Source of the DNA: Neurospora tetraspora | Taxonomy: Eukaryota > Ascomycota > Sordariomycetes > Sordariales > Sordariaceae | Direction of reading: 5' to 3' | Assembly (NCBI RefSeq): GCF_033439725.1 | Contig: NW_026944391.1 | Coordinates: forward strand, 1,054,001 to 1,118,000 | Length of the DNA: 64,000 nt | Shown: positions 33,162-43,529 of the stretch, one piece after another | Numbering within the stretch: the stretch's first letter is position 1 | How the letters are laid out: each line of letters opens with the position of its first letter | The notes under the pieces: generated by a model | Seen by the model: only the letters and a program-made list of their open reading frames with translations | Told to the model about the DNA's origin: nothing | Database searches by the model: none | Made by a program: the position numbers and the translations under genes

Positions 33162-34068
33162 GATACCGGCTTACACGGGATCGGAACTTGGTTGGTGATT
33201 GAAACAAGGAGCGATGGGATGTCGGACTGAGAAGACGGGGCTCGACGGAGCAATAAGGGCCGGGCTTGTTGTGTAGTGTAGCAGGCGTATTGTAGGTAGT
33301 CAATTGAACGTTGAGGATGCTCTCGAATTAGCAGCAAATAGTACGCTAGCGTGGACTGCGTGGTAGAGGTAGTGATGAAGATGGGTCGCTGGACAAGAGA
33401 AATGACGGGCAGCTTGTCGCCAGGTGGAGTTTCTCTGCCGGGTCAATTATGGGAGAAGCAAAGTGGACTTGAGTCGTGAGTCTCGATGATGTCCTTGTTG
33501 TGTAAATTGTAACGAAAAGGGGGAAGGAGGAAGCTGTGACGACTGGCCAGCGAATTGGAGGTCGCCTCCAGTGGCCCCAACGTGCCCCTGAAAGCCAAGA
33601 AATTGGTAGCGGGACCGGGCGCAACCACGTGCTACCGCTCGACTTTCGCGCCTGTTTCCCGGCCAAAGAGCTTTCTGCCCCACATCAGCTACAAGGGGTC
33701 AGCGCGATCCAAACAACATCCCGACTGCGACTACAACTTCAATCGATTCCAGGCAACCACGGGGCAACCTCTCCTTCCTCTCCGAGGTCGCCGCTGCCGC
33801 TTGACATTGCGCGGAGTTACCTCTACGGAGCGACTTCAACACTACGGACGTACCTTCCATCTTGTGTAAACGACTGTATGTTCTCAGGTCCGAGTTCGGA
33901 CGAGTCGGCTGGTTCCGTCAACCAATCCAGGCAACCGCAGCCGTTTTGCAGAGTCGGACAAAGAATGGAAACCTGAAGCGATGACATGATCAACCGACAT
34001 TATCCGTCGTAATTCTAAGCGGCTTACACTTTTCGCAACCGAACAACGCACGCAATTGACCGACCAAG
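33162..34068. other. Shared divergent promoter of the MOB and DNA polymerase genes
   Basis: About 900 bases between two divergent start codons. Open frames on both strands lack motifs. Nothing else recognised. Confidence 0.5.
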
Positions 34069-36555
34069 ATGAGCTTCCAAACACTCCAAGAAAAGGTCGC
34101 CTTTTTCGAGGTGCTGGACGCCCTCAGCGAGACCAACAGTGATGACGAGGAATTCGATACCAAGGAGCAAGAACATCGCGCAAGAAGCAAGGCTTTCTTC
34201 AGTTCCAAGGTGAAGCCAAAGACCCCGACGATTCCTCAGACACAGCCGGCAGCGACAACTTCGACTCCACTCTCTAAAACATCGCGACTCGACATCATCA
34301 AAGCCACCCCCGGAACACAGAATCTCCGGAGAACTGCTATCAAAAACACAAGAGACACTACCAATGTCTCGGATACTTCCTTTGTTGTAATAGAAACACC
34401 ACAACCAAGCACAAGCTCAGCTCGGCCGGTTCCTCCGTCGCTGCAGAGAAGTGCGACGTTGCCCACACCGTCATCTCTTGCTCAGCAATCTTCGTCAGGC
34501 ACATCTTCCACGAGGAAACGAAAGCGCCAAGCCGAGACAAAAGCTGTACCCGAAGCAGACCAGATATTCCGCACTCTCTCGTTCTTCTACATTCCCAATG
34601 ACAACGTTGCCCCCGCCCGACGACTGCGCATCACCAGAGCCCAGGAATATGGGGCCAAGTGGGTTCGCTCTCTGAAAGAAGCTACTCATGTCATTGTCGA
34701 CAAGCGCCTGGCCTACCAGGATATCCAGAATATGCTAGATACGACATCTGCTCCAGTCGTTGTTAACGAAGAGTATCCCATAGATTGCATTCAGTTCCGC
34801 ACTATCCTCAATCCGGACCAGGCTCGCTACAATATCCCAGGTCGTCCTCCTCCAGCTTCATCGACAACAATCGTGCAGACAACAGATACCCATGCAGTAT
34901 CCCAAATCTCCAACCGGTCGCTACAGGTCAAGGTCTCGACGGCAAAAAGGAGGAAACAGATGCCTAGCTCACAAGAGAAAACACAATCACAGAGTGAGGA
35001 GTCAGTCCCCCAAGCTGAGTCCGCTGACGTACAAGAGAAGCACGATAAGCCTGTGGTCAAGAATCACACAGATGCAAACTTGGAGGACGATGATTTCATA
35101 CCAGAACCGAGGCCACCCATTCTTCCAAGCCTACTCGCTCAAAGCCATGGCTCAAAGAGTAGTCTCCCGAAAATATCATCTCGTCGTCAAAACAGTGCTC
35201 CGAAAGATGATCCTAAAGACGAGCTTTCCGGGTATATTGACCTCCTACAACAGTACAAAGACCTCCCCTTGGACGATCCTCTAGAAGATGATGCTCAATC
35301 GGTCATCTCTCACCAGGAGGAGACTATTTCTGAATCCGAAAGAGAGGGAGGTTCCGCAGATGAACACACCCATAAGCGTCGCTCACAAAGAACACGCCGG
35401 CCCACTCAGAAAAAAATCGCATTTGAAGATCGGTTTGCCTGTAACAAGGGCGGGACTAAGGACAAAGCCACTGAAGCTCAAAACCCCAATGCCAGGACAA
35501 TCGAGGTTCTCCAATCAATGTGTGACTACTACAACCGGATTTCTGATCAGTGGCGCACCACCGCCTATCGGAAAGCTATCGCTACTCTCAAACGTCAGAC
35601 CACCAAGATTACCACAGCTGAGGAAGCATATCGTCTCCCCAACGTTGGGAAGAGACTGGCAGAGAAGATCGAAGAAATCGTCACAACTGATTCCCTTCGA
35701 CGCCTGGAGTACGCCCAAGACTCCCCTCTAGACCGCGTTCTCGCAATGTTCCTCAAGATCTACGATGTAGGGACAGGCCGAGCCAACAAGTGGATTTCTC
35801 AGGGCTTCAGGACGTTGGATGACTTGAAGCAGAAAGCGGATTTGACGCCCAACCAAAGGATTGGTATCGATCACTACGACGATCTGAACACGCGTATTCC
35901 GAGAAGCCAGGTAACTGCCCTAGGCGACTACATCAAGAAAGAAGCAGCACAGATTGATCCAGCGGTCGAGTTGCTCATAGGTGGGAGCTATCGGCGTGGA
36001 GCTGAGAGCTCGAGGGATGTGGATTTCATCGTTACCAAGAAAAATACTAACTCATCAGCCGACCTCGTCCCCTTCTTTGAGCGGCTGCTCAAGGTACTCA
36101 CGGACAAGGGTTGTGTGGTTGCTACTCTATCAGCACTACATGCGAACCGGAGAGGGAAGGATGGACCAGGCAGTAAATGGCTTGGCTGCTGTGTGCTTCC
36201 GCGAGAACACGAACCCACAAGCGACAAGGTGACAACCAGGAGATCAGCCAAGTCAGCTTCGTCTAACGCTCCGCAACCAATATGGCGCAGAGTAGACTTT
36301 CTGCTTGTTCCTGAAACCGAGTACGGCGCCGCCTTGATCTACTTCACTGGTAACGATATCTTCAACCGGAGTATGCGCCTCCTTGCATCGAAGAAGGGGA
36401 TGCGGTTGAACCAGAGGGGTTTGTACAAGGAGGTGATGAGGGGACGTGATAGGGTGAAGGTCACGGAGGGAGAGTTGGTTGAGGGCAGAGATGAGAGAAA
36501 AATCTTTGAGATCCTTGGGGTCAAGTGGCGCGAACCAGAGGAAAGATGGTGTTAG
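34069..36555 (+). CDS. POL4: Family X DNA polymerase (Pol IV / Pol lambda type)
   Basis: Gap-filling polymerase of non-homologous end joining and base-excision repair. Intronless, 828 residues, with start ATG 34069 in good context (CCAAGATGAG). The N-terminal part is disordered and Ser/Thr-rich. A BRCT domain follows (IFRTLSFFYIPNDN...YGAKWVRSLKEATHVIVDKR...YPIDCIQF, about 160-255), then a long low-complexity linker with basic clusters (RRSQRTRRPTQKK). The 8-kDa/HhH region is TIEVLQSMCDYYNRISDQWR...LPNVGKRLAEKIEEI. The catalytic palm has GGSYRRGAESSRDVDFIV, holding the first two aspartates, and RRVDFLL with the third. The thumb carries YFTGNDIFNRSMR (TGS-like). Total length exceeds yeast Pol4 (582) because of the linker. 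Divergent from the MOB gene. Confidence 0.95.
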   Translation: MSFQTLQEKVAFFEVLDALSETNSDDEEFDTKEQEHRARSKAFFSSKVKPKTPTIPQTQPAATTSTPLSKTSRLDIIKATPGTQNLRRTAIKNTRDTTNVSDTSFVVIETPQPSTSSARPVPPSLQRSATLPTPSSLAQQSSSGTSSTRKRKRQAETKAVPEADQIFRTLSFFYIPNDNVAPARRLRITRAQEYGAKWVRSLKEATHVIVDKRLAYQDIQNMLDTTSAPVVVNEEYPIDCIQFRTILNPDQARYNIPGRPPPASSTTIVQTTDTHAVSQISNRSLQVKVSTAKRRKQMPSSQEKTQSQSEESVPQAESADVQEKHDKPVVKNHTDANLEDDDFIPEPRPPILPSLLAQSHGSKSSLPKISSRRQNSAPKDDPKDELSGYIDLLQQYKDLPLDDPLEDDAQSVISHQEETISESEREGGSADEHTHKRRSQRTRRPTQKKIAFEDRFACNKGGTKDKATEAQNPNARTIEVLQSMCDYYNRISDQWRTTAYRKAIATLKRQTTKITTAEEAYRLPNVGKRLAEKIEEIVTTDSLRRLEYAQDSPLDRVLAMFLKIYDVGTGRANKWISQGFRTLDDLKQKADLTPNQRIGIDHYDDLNTRIPRSQVTALGDYIKKEAAQIDPAVELLIGGSYRRGAESSRDVDFIVTKKNTNSSADLVPFFERLLKVLTDKGCVVATLSALHANRRGKDGPGSKWLGCCVLPREHEPTSDKVTTRRSAKSASSNAPQPIWRRVDFLLVPETEYGAALIYFTGNDIFNRSMRLLASKKGMRLNQRGLYKEVMRGRDRVKVTEGELVEGRDERKIFEILGVKWREPEERWC

Positions 36556-37490
36556 CGTTTCTGTTGCCAGTGTGTTTATCTTATGGTCTCCCTTGCAAAT
36601 AGCCTGTACTACCTGTACCCTACGATGAGAGCATCACCCAGTACGTCCCGTGTTTGCTATCGAGACGTCAGCTGGTGTTCTCCGCATAGGCTGCCGAGCC
36701 GCACTTGAGCTGCTTTCAGTTGTCTAGAAACAGGTTGTTGACGTTCCTTCCATTGTTTCTTTTATATTCAATAAACCCTCAACATGCCATGATACCCACG
36801 AGTTCCCTTTTATGACCTTGCTTTACAGTGGCGCGGAAGGCCGAGGGCCTTGCCTGTCCGTATGTGGCAAGGGTAATGAAAAGGGATACCAGTCAGATAC
36901 TGCACTATCACTATTGCACCAAAACTTGCAGGAATCACGCTAAGCACAGATCTTATTCGCTTCTACCCGGTGCCAAGCCCAACAACAAAGGCCAAGTCCC
37001 CAGACACTCGACGACAATCGGAGAGGACTCTGGACCCCGCGCTATGAGCGTGCCATATAAGTTATCGATATGTTAACCGATAGCGAAGATTGTACGGAAG
37101 CTTTTTGAAGCGGAATACGGCACGCTCATGGGTATCCCTGAGAGGTTGATGAAGCTATTGCGCTGGAATTCCTGGGTTCTTTGATGCAAACGCGGAACGC
37201 TGCGCAATCGCTTTGAATTCCTACCGCGCCTTTGTAAATATTGGTGACATGACTCCCTGTTTCCTGGTTGACGACGGCGAGGATCCATGTCTGCGGGCGG
37301 CAAAAGGGAGCTGTGAAAGAACTTCCAAAAAAATTAACGCTGTCTTCAAAGTGATATAAGACCAAGGGGAAGATGAAGGGAGAGGTTCCCTACTCTTATT
37401 ATCGAGAGGCTATCTTCACCGACTCATCACTTATCCTGATCCTGGCCTGATCAGTCACTCTAAAGGAGTCCGACTCGCACACTCATTACC
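36556..37490. other. Intergenic stretch, no supportable gene
   Basis: Mostly AT-balanced unique DNA. An 11-base inverted repeat (ATGAGCGTGCC at about 37043 and its complement at about 37120) is the only structure noticed. Minus-strand frames at 37073-37365 have no recognisable motif. Confidence 0.5.
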
Positions 37491-38406
37491 ATGATGTTCT
37501 CGTCACTCATTCTCTCCGGAGCGGTTTTGGCTATGTTCCAGGTATGAAATCCCTATCTATCTACACAGCTACACCAATCCAAGGCGACCATCACTTACAA
37601 AATAACCTAGGCCCTCCCCACCACCCTCGCCTTTCCCACCCCTGACGATGGCAACTCTAACTCCATCTCCAACTCCCCAATCCCCGGCTACGACGGCATC
37701 CAAGACGGTCCTCCTCCCCTCAACATAACCGGCACAGCCCCCAATCCCATCCTCGAAGCCCGCATGATGAACGGTCGGGAAATTCTCCGCGTCGACTGCG
37801 ACAACGTGTCCAACGGCGGCAGCAGCAAGTGGGGGTACGCGTCAGCCAAGGCTGTCGCAGAGGGCGTCAAACATCTTAATGGGGTGTCGGGGAAGCCGAA
37901 AAACGGACCGGGGCCGCAGAACTGTGGACGGGTGAGCTGTAGTTGGGGGGCGGCGATTTATTGGTGTAATGATGTATGTTCTGTTGTCCCCCCATTTTTT
38001 TTTCCTTGCTTCCTTCTTTTCTTCATATGTTTTTCTTTCCATCTTTCTTCCCACTACTTGATATTCTCCCATTTGGCCGACATGGACATCATCACCTACC
38101 TACCTGTACCACTGCACTTCAGTTAGTTATGACTGCACTTGTTATTACCAGGCAGGTACAGAGACTAACCATGATATCCACCTTACAACGCTACACGAAA
38201 AACAGGCACTCCGCGTCGACAAAGAACTCAACTCCTACGGCGAGATCGCCTGGGCGGCCCAGGAGGTCCAGAAAAAATGTCATTATGGAGGGCAGTCCAC
38301 TGGGACGCCGGCGAATGTTAACAATAATGGCGGGTATCTGAAGGGGGCAGTTTACATGAAGGATCAGTGGAGCGTGATTGTTAGGTTTGATGATGTTAAC
38401 TGCTGA
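37491..38406 (+). CDS. Small secreted six-cysteine protein
   Basis: Three exons: 37491-37541, 37611-37973 and 38206-38406, phase 0 throughout; 204 residues. Exon 1 plus the start of exon 2 code for a signal peptide (MMFSSLILSGAVLAMFQALP). After a Ser/Asn/Pro-rich linker with one N-glycosylation site (NIT), the mature domain has six cysteines in the segments RVDCDNVSNGG, PQNCGRVSC, IYWCND, VQKKCHYGG and a terminal DDVNC, enough for three disulphides. The second intron (232 bp) is pyrimidine-rich. The arrangement CG..SCSWGAAIYWCND is reminiscent of small secreted proteins of plant- and substrate-associated Sordariomycetes, but I cannot name a family. Likely extracellular; function unknown. It converges with the NLR remnant. 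Confidence 0.8.
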
Positions 38407-38559
38407 TGTTGGGAACGGGAGTGAGGGATGTAGATGTAAATAGATGGCGTGGTATGGTGGACTGGCTTTGGGTTGTTGAAGGTTCGTGTGTGTGTTTTGG
38501 CTGCAGTGATGGAAGCTGAGTGGGTGTTGGGGTGAGGGGAGGAGAGGGCAGGAAGAAAA

Positions 38560-41438
38560 TTCCAGCAGCGACCCTCAGCATATCTCCGTGTCTGGATGGC
38601 AATAGTTGTTTTTCCAACTCAATGACTTGACGAAAGATCTCCTCCGCCTCCTGATACCGAGCGAGATTCTCATACCAAGCGCCAAATTTCTCGAGGTTCA
38701 TGAGCGTGTCAGGATGCGTAGGGCCCCGGATTCGCTGCTCCAGCTGGCAGCGTTCACGAAAGATACTCTCTGCCTATTCATACCGCCGTAGATGGCTGCG
38801 CACAAATCCAAGGCGACCCAGGGTGTTAAGGATTTTAGGGTGCTCAGGACCTAGTACTCGCTTCTGTAGTTCCAACACTTCATGAAGAATATCGTCTGCT
38901 TCCTCCAATTGGCCAAGCTCCACAATCAGGTATCCAACCACGCCAACCATTTCAAGCTGTCAAGTGTATCAGGGTGCTCCGGGCCTAGTACCCGCTTCTG
39001 TAACTCCGATACCTGACGAAGGATAACCGCGGCTTCTGTACTTTGACCACCCTGGTGCGTTATAATTCCAAGCTTGTAGAGAGACCCGAGTGTATCAGGG
39101 TGCTCAGGACCTAGAATTCTCCTTTGCGTTTCCCAAACTTGCCGACAGATTTCCTCCGCCGCGTCCCATTTACCCTGAAGCAGCAAGACATCTCTATACC
39201 CCCTGAGAGTCCAGATTGTTGAAGGGTGCTCAAGACCGAGTACTTTCTTCTGGGCCTCCAATATTCTATAGCGTATGTCTTCGGCCTCCTTAAACCGCTT
39301 TTTACAGACCAAATTGGCAGCTTGAAGGTTACAAGCCAAAAGTGTATTCGGATGCTCTGGACCAAACATCTCATTATTTCGCTCCACCACTTCATCGATG
39401 ATAGGCTCCGCCTCTTCCCCTTTTTTTTGTGCCACTAAAACAAGTGCAACTCTATACAGATTGACGAGTGTAGACGGAGATGTCAAGCCGTCTGTACTAC
39501 TGGAAGACTGGTGTGCCAGATGGTAGAATCTCTCCGCTTCTTTATAATCGCCGTTTCTGTAAGCAATATTCCCAAGCCCCCTAAGGGTAAAACTTGACCC
39601 CATAAACTCAGGACTTGTGACACGCTTCTGGGACTCCAGCACTTCCACATATATGGCTTGCGCTTCGTCTAGTTTTCCTGTCCTCTCCAGGGATATAGCA
39701 TATATCTCTCCTGCATAACGGGTATTCGGATTGTCCAAGCCGAGAAGGCTAGTCAAGCCTCGGTATGCTCCAAGGGCAGCTTCTTCCGCCTCAGTATTGA
39801 ACTGCTCGGAACCGCAGTCAAGCAATACCTTCGCCTTGTGGGCTGAAACAATATAAACCTGTTCATGGTGCTGACCTAGCTTTTGTACAGCCAGTTCCTC
39901 TGCTTTCCTCATCAACTTCAATGCCGCCTCCAAGTTACCCATCGCATTATTGTAATCACCGGTTCTGCGGAGTAGGTTGATAAAGTCACTTGCTTCGTTG
40001 AACCCCTCCAGCTGAGCTGCAGTTGTAGTCACCAAGGGCTCAACATGTGGCGTTAACTCACAAACACCCCAGTTTTCCGGCTCAGCTTCGGGATAATTTT
40101 TGATCATCAATCGATAAAAGCAGCGCCTCCATTTGTGTTCCTCGTGCGAAGCTTCCAACCAGCTTCTGGTACAAGATTGTACAAGGCTGTGCATCTGGAG
40201 CGATTTTCCGTCTTGAGCCACCGTCACAAGGGAGTAGTCGCGTAACAGGGCGAGATCATCCTCAAATTCATCCTCGTTATCGTGGCTGACATCAATGCTG
40301 CTGCTCTCGTCCTTCTCGCTATAGTACTTCTGAAGTACCCAGTCCGGGATTTCCTGGGGCTGAAAGAAGCTTATCAAGGACACAGTTCAGCTGCGGACCG
40401 CCGCTCATGTCGTATTTGATCGAAAGTGATTTGCCAGGTCTTTATCTCAACTTCCTTATTTTTTGCATCAGGATTGTGCCGCACCTGGCTGACACGACTG
40501 CCAACAACAATGAAGTTTCTGTCATTGAAGTTCTCCAAGAATTTAGCACACGTCACCCGAGGCCTTAGCTTGCGGATGTATGCTGCCGCCTGAGACACAG
40601 CAAGAGGGATGCAGTTTAGGGCGAGAACAAGCTCCCGTGAGATCTCGCTGCTTTCGCCCGATGGACCAAGCTTTTTCATGAAAAGCAGTCTCGCTTGATG
40701 CTCGTCCATCTCATCGACCAGCACGACATTTTCCGGGCCGAGTGCCAGGATCCTGGCCGTAGCTTGACTGCGTGTCGTGATCAGGATTCTGCCGTTACCT
40801 GTCTGTGGCAGGAATGAATCTAGCACCTCCGAGTCAATTGCTGGAGGGACGTCGCTAGTGGTTCTTTGATCCCTGAATACGAAGAGATCATTGGCGTTAT
40901 CAAGAATCAGAACCCAATGCTTCTCTTCATCACGTAGCCAGTTGAACACCTGGCTGAGCATATTGGTGTTTGCTTCATAAGCTTTGGGAAGGCCAAGTTT
41001 TTCGGCAATGCGGCGGAAGCCTTGGACAAATGTGTTCTTGGTGGCTGAATTAACCCAGAAAATGTATGTTTCCGGAGACTCTTCGTGTAGCTTTTCGGCG
41101 TAGCGTATGGCGAGCTTCGACTTCCTGCACATTTCTAGTCAGTATGTCAATATCTACGATACGGTGATAACAGTGTACAACCTAATACCCCCAAGTCCGA
41201 CAAGCGCAGCCCGACTGGGAGATTGATTGAGCTTTTCCTGGAGCAAATCCAAAATAATCGGCCGGTCGATGTAGTCGGGACCAGAAGAATAGGGGAGATC
41301 TGAAAAAGGCTTCCTGCTCGCGGTGATGGGACTTGTTTTGTCGGCCAAGTGGATGTTCATAACACCGCCGTGAGTCGCCAGCGCTCCGGCCACGAAGTTT
41401 TGTCCGCTAATGGGACCGTTATAAACTGTGCTCGGCAT
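38560..41438 (-). pseudogene. NB-ARC/TPR NLR-type receptor, decayed, with N-terminal amyloid-like motif
   Basis: Fungal NLRs are intracellular receptors that trigger incompatibility or defence cell death. Exon 1 (41438-41182) starts MPSTVYNGPISGQNFVAGAL, a short Gly/Asn-rich motif, followed by KPFSDLPYSSGPDYIDR, then a 57-bp intron and the NB-ARC part from 41124: P-loop region GLGGI-RKSKLAIRYA, WVLILDNANDL (Walker B), GRILITTRSQATA (RNBS-B), LALNCIPLAVSQAAAYI (GLPL). In the P-loop the Gly before Lys is Arg. The frame shifts by one near 40375, between NB-ARC and the winged helix (SLISFFQPQEIPDWVL). A TPR array of kinesin-light-chain type follows, with the repeated signature LGPEHPDTL. The TPR tail is broken at least twice more before homology fades near 38560. 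The damage makes a full receptor unlikely in this strain, unless assembly error explains the shift. Confidence 0.85.
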
Positions 41439-41481
41439 TGTGGACTTTTGCGATCCGATAACTGAACAAACCAGGCATAAG

Positions 41482-41796
41482 ATGGAAGGAGCAGGCGTAT
41501 GGGATGAGATGCCATGTATACACAAAAACAAAGGATGGCAGAACTATGCTGCGGCAACTGCGGCGTCGGTAGCAAAGGCGGTTATGGAGAGGTATGTCGC
41601 CGCTGCTAGGGTTTCGGACTCTTCGCAGTCTTTGAATACAGGCCCGGGCGGTGGCCAGATCAATCAGCCGGCTGGAGGAGGAACAGGCGGTACCTCTAGT
41701 GTCGGCGGGGTGCAGTTTAATGGCAGCATCTCGGGGTCGAAGTTTGTCTCTGGTATTCACACAACTGGGGGAACAACCAATATTAGCTTTGCTTGA
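41482..41796 (+). CDS. Small putative effector with C-terminal amyloid-like motif, partner of NLR
   Basis: A single open frame of 104 residues from the ATG at 41482; the frame is open upstream only to 41425. The N-terminal half (MEGAGVWDEMPCIHKNKGW, then an Ala-rich helix AAATAASVAKAVMERYVAAA) is not recognised; it is not a HeLo, HELL or sesA domain as far as I can see. A Gly/Ser/Thr-rich linker (GPGGGQINQPAGGGTGGTSS) leads to the C-terminal motif VQFNGSISGSKFVSG with a distal GG..NI (coded at 41710-41793). This motif resembles the N-terminal motif of the adjacent NLR: NG-I-S-G-x-x-F-V-x-G, then GG and NI at the same spacing. The two start codons are 43 bp apart, head to head. By analogy with NWD2/HET-S, the product would be a downstream effector or relay; this is inference. 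Short length leaves coding status moderately certain. Confidence 0.62.
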   Translation: MEGAGVWDEMPCIHKNKGWQNYAAATAASVAKAVMERYVAAARVSDSSQSLNTGPGGGQINQPAGGGTGGTSSVGGVQFNGSISGSKFVSGIHTTGGTTNISFA

Positions 41797-42323
41797 GTTA
41801 TATACTTCAGGTTACTCTCACCCACGATGTTCAATTCAGACTTATGAGCTGGTGTTCTGGAGCTGGGCTTCTGGACGTGGTCGCAAGGCGTGGTGTGATT
41901 GATTGAGTCCAAGAGAACGAGAGGACGGGAGGAAGATCAGACGAGACCCTCTATCCTCAGTGGAAGTTGGGTGTTGCGGCGTTACCTTATGGTTGTCAAC
42001 AGGCGGCATGGACGTTGGACTGTCTGGTTCCTTCCCTGACTTGTTAAGTAGTTGCCCTGGGTTTCAGTTTGCCGGGGATCGATAAGTGGAAGGTACCTCT
42101 AAGCTCTATGTGCGTTCCTTCCAGTTTCAAAAACAGCAACCAATACGGACAAAGAAGGCACATCAAACACTCTTGACTAAATGAAGGGCAACATGGTGTT
42201 CGGAATGCATTAACCAACTGCTAGGATATAAAACACAAAGACGCATCTGTAACTCCAGGCTAAACTCCGACATTAAAGATGCCCTGATTCGTTCCACCAT
42301 TATCACTCATTCTATCTGGCAGC
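41797..42323. other. Intergenic stretch, no supportable gene
   Basis: The 3' regions of the putative effector and the convergent phosphate carrier gene. Nothing recognised. Confidence 0.5.
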
Positions 42324-43529
42324 TCAAGAATGCTGGGCAGGCTTCTCCGCGGGGGGTGCGGCACCACCAGTGGTAGGGAAACCCATAAAGACCTTGAAGT
42401 AGTCATAAATCATCCACTGAAGACCGGTAAGGGTACCAATCATGACAATTCTGACAGGCAGACCGTTCCAGAGACCCTTGAAGCCAATATCCTTGTAGAT
42501 TCTCGAAGTGACGGCACCCATTCCCTCACCGGGCTGACGGTAGGCGTTGAGCTTGCTGACCATGACATCGGCGGGGTGAGAAACGATGGCGCAGAGAATA
42601 CCGGCAGCATAACCACCAACGAAGGAGACTCCGGTCTGGGCAGCCTTGCTGTAGTCGCTCTTGGAACCGGGCAGACGGTCGTAGATCATCTCAACAATGG
42701 TCTCGAACGAAGCGAACTTCATCATGGTGTAAGGGATCTGGCGACCCCAGAGAGGGTAGAGGCCCTTGTAGAGACCGCCCCAACCTTCCTTGGCCGTGAT
42801 CTGGCTGAAGCCATCAAAGGTGCCCTTGTACTGCGACGGAATGGTACCCTGCATGCGAACCTTGATGGCCTCCAAGGGGCAGAGCGCGAGATCGGCCAAG
42901 AATTCTGCCGAGGCGGACGCGCTAAGGTATAGTGCTGTCTTGTACTTGTGCGCGTTCTCCGGACCAGCGAGGTCCGAATACTTCTTCTTGAAAAACTCAT
43001 ACCAGCCATACTTGAACGCACCCTGGGCCGAGTAACCGAAGAAGGTCGGACTCCAACCGGTGAAGACGCCGCGAACACCTTCGTGCCTGAGGATGTGACC
43101 CCAAGCTTGGAAGTTGCCCTTGTACAGCTTCGAGTCGATTTGGCGTCTCGTCTTGACGAGATCCAAGGGCGTTACTGCAGTGTGAGTGATGCCCTAGAGA
43201 AGAGTTAGTCTTGTCGTTTTCTTCAACACGCGGCACTATCATAGACTTACACAGGCCATCAAGCCGCCAAATGTGCATGCGGCATAGTATTGGGAGGAGT
43301 ACAACTGAATGTGTCCTGTCTTGGCCTGGGCCTTCTGGCTGGCAACGTCAAACTCGTGAGCGGCTTCAGCGCTCAGCTTCTTCGCCTTGCTCTTCGCATC
43401 GTTGACTATCGAGTATGCGGGATAAAGATCGGTGCGAGCCTGGAGAGGAGTTGTGCCATTGGTCTTGGGCTGGTATGAACTACCAAAGGTGTTCTGGAGG
43501 ATATCGAGTCCTGGGTAAACGCTCGGCAT
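42324..43529 (-). CDS. MIR1: Mitochondrial phosphate carrier
   Basis: Imports inorganic phosphate (with H+) across the mitochondrial inner membrane for ATP synthesis. Two exons, 43529-43251 and 43193-42324, with a 57-bp phase-0 intron (GTAAGTCT donor, CTAAC branch); 382 residues. The three mitochondrial carrier signatures are present in order: PLDLVKTRRQI, PLEAIKVRMQG and PADVMVSKLNA (degenerate in the third repeat, as is usual for phosphate carriers). Phosphate-carrier-specific segments include TGWSPTFFGYSAQGAFKYGWYEFFK and PLWGRQIPYTMMKFASFE. The N-terminus carries about 75 extra residues with an Ala/Lys-rich helix before the first membrane segment. Codon use is highly biased, as for an abundant protein. 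Confidence 0.96.

Noticed and set aside
33536-33976. 146-codon plus-strand frame upstream of the DNA polymerase
   Set aside because: Lies in the shared promoter, lacks motifs, and other frames there are equally open.
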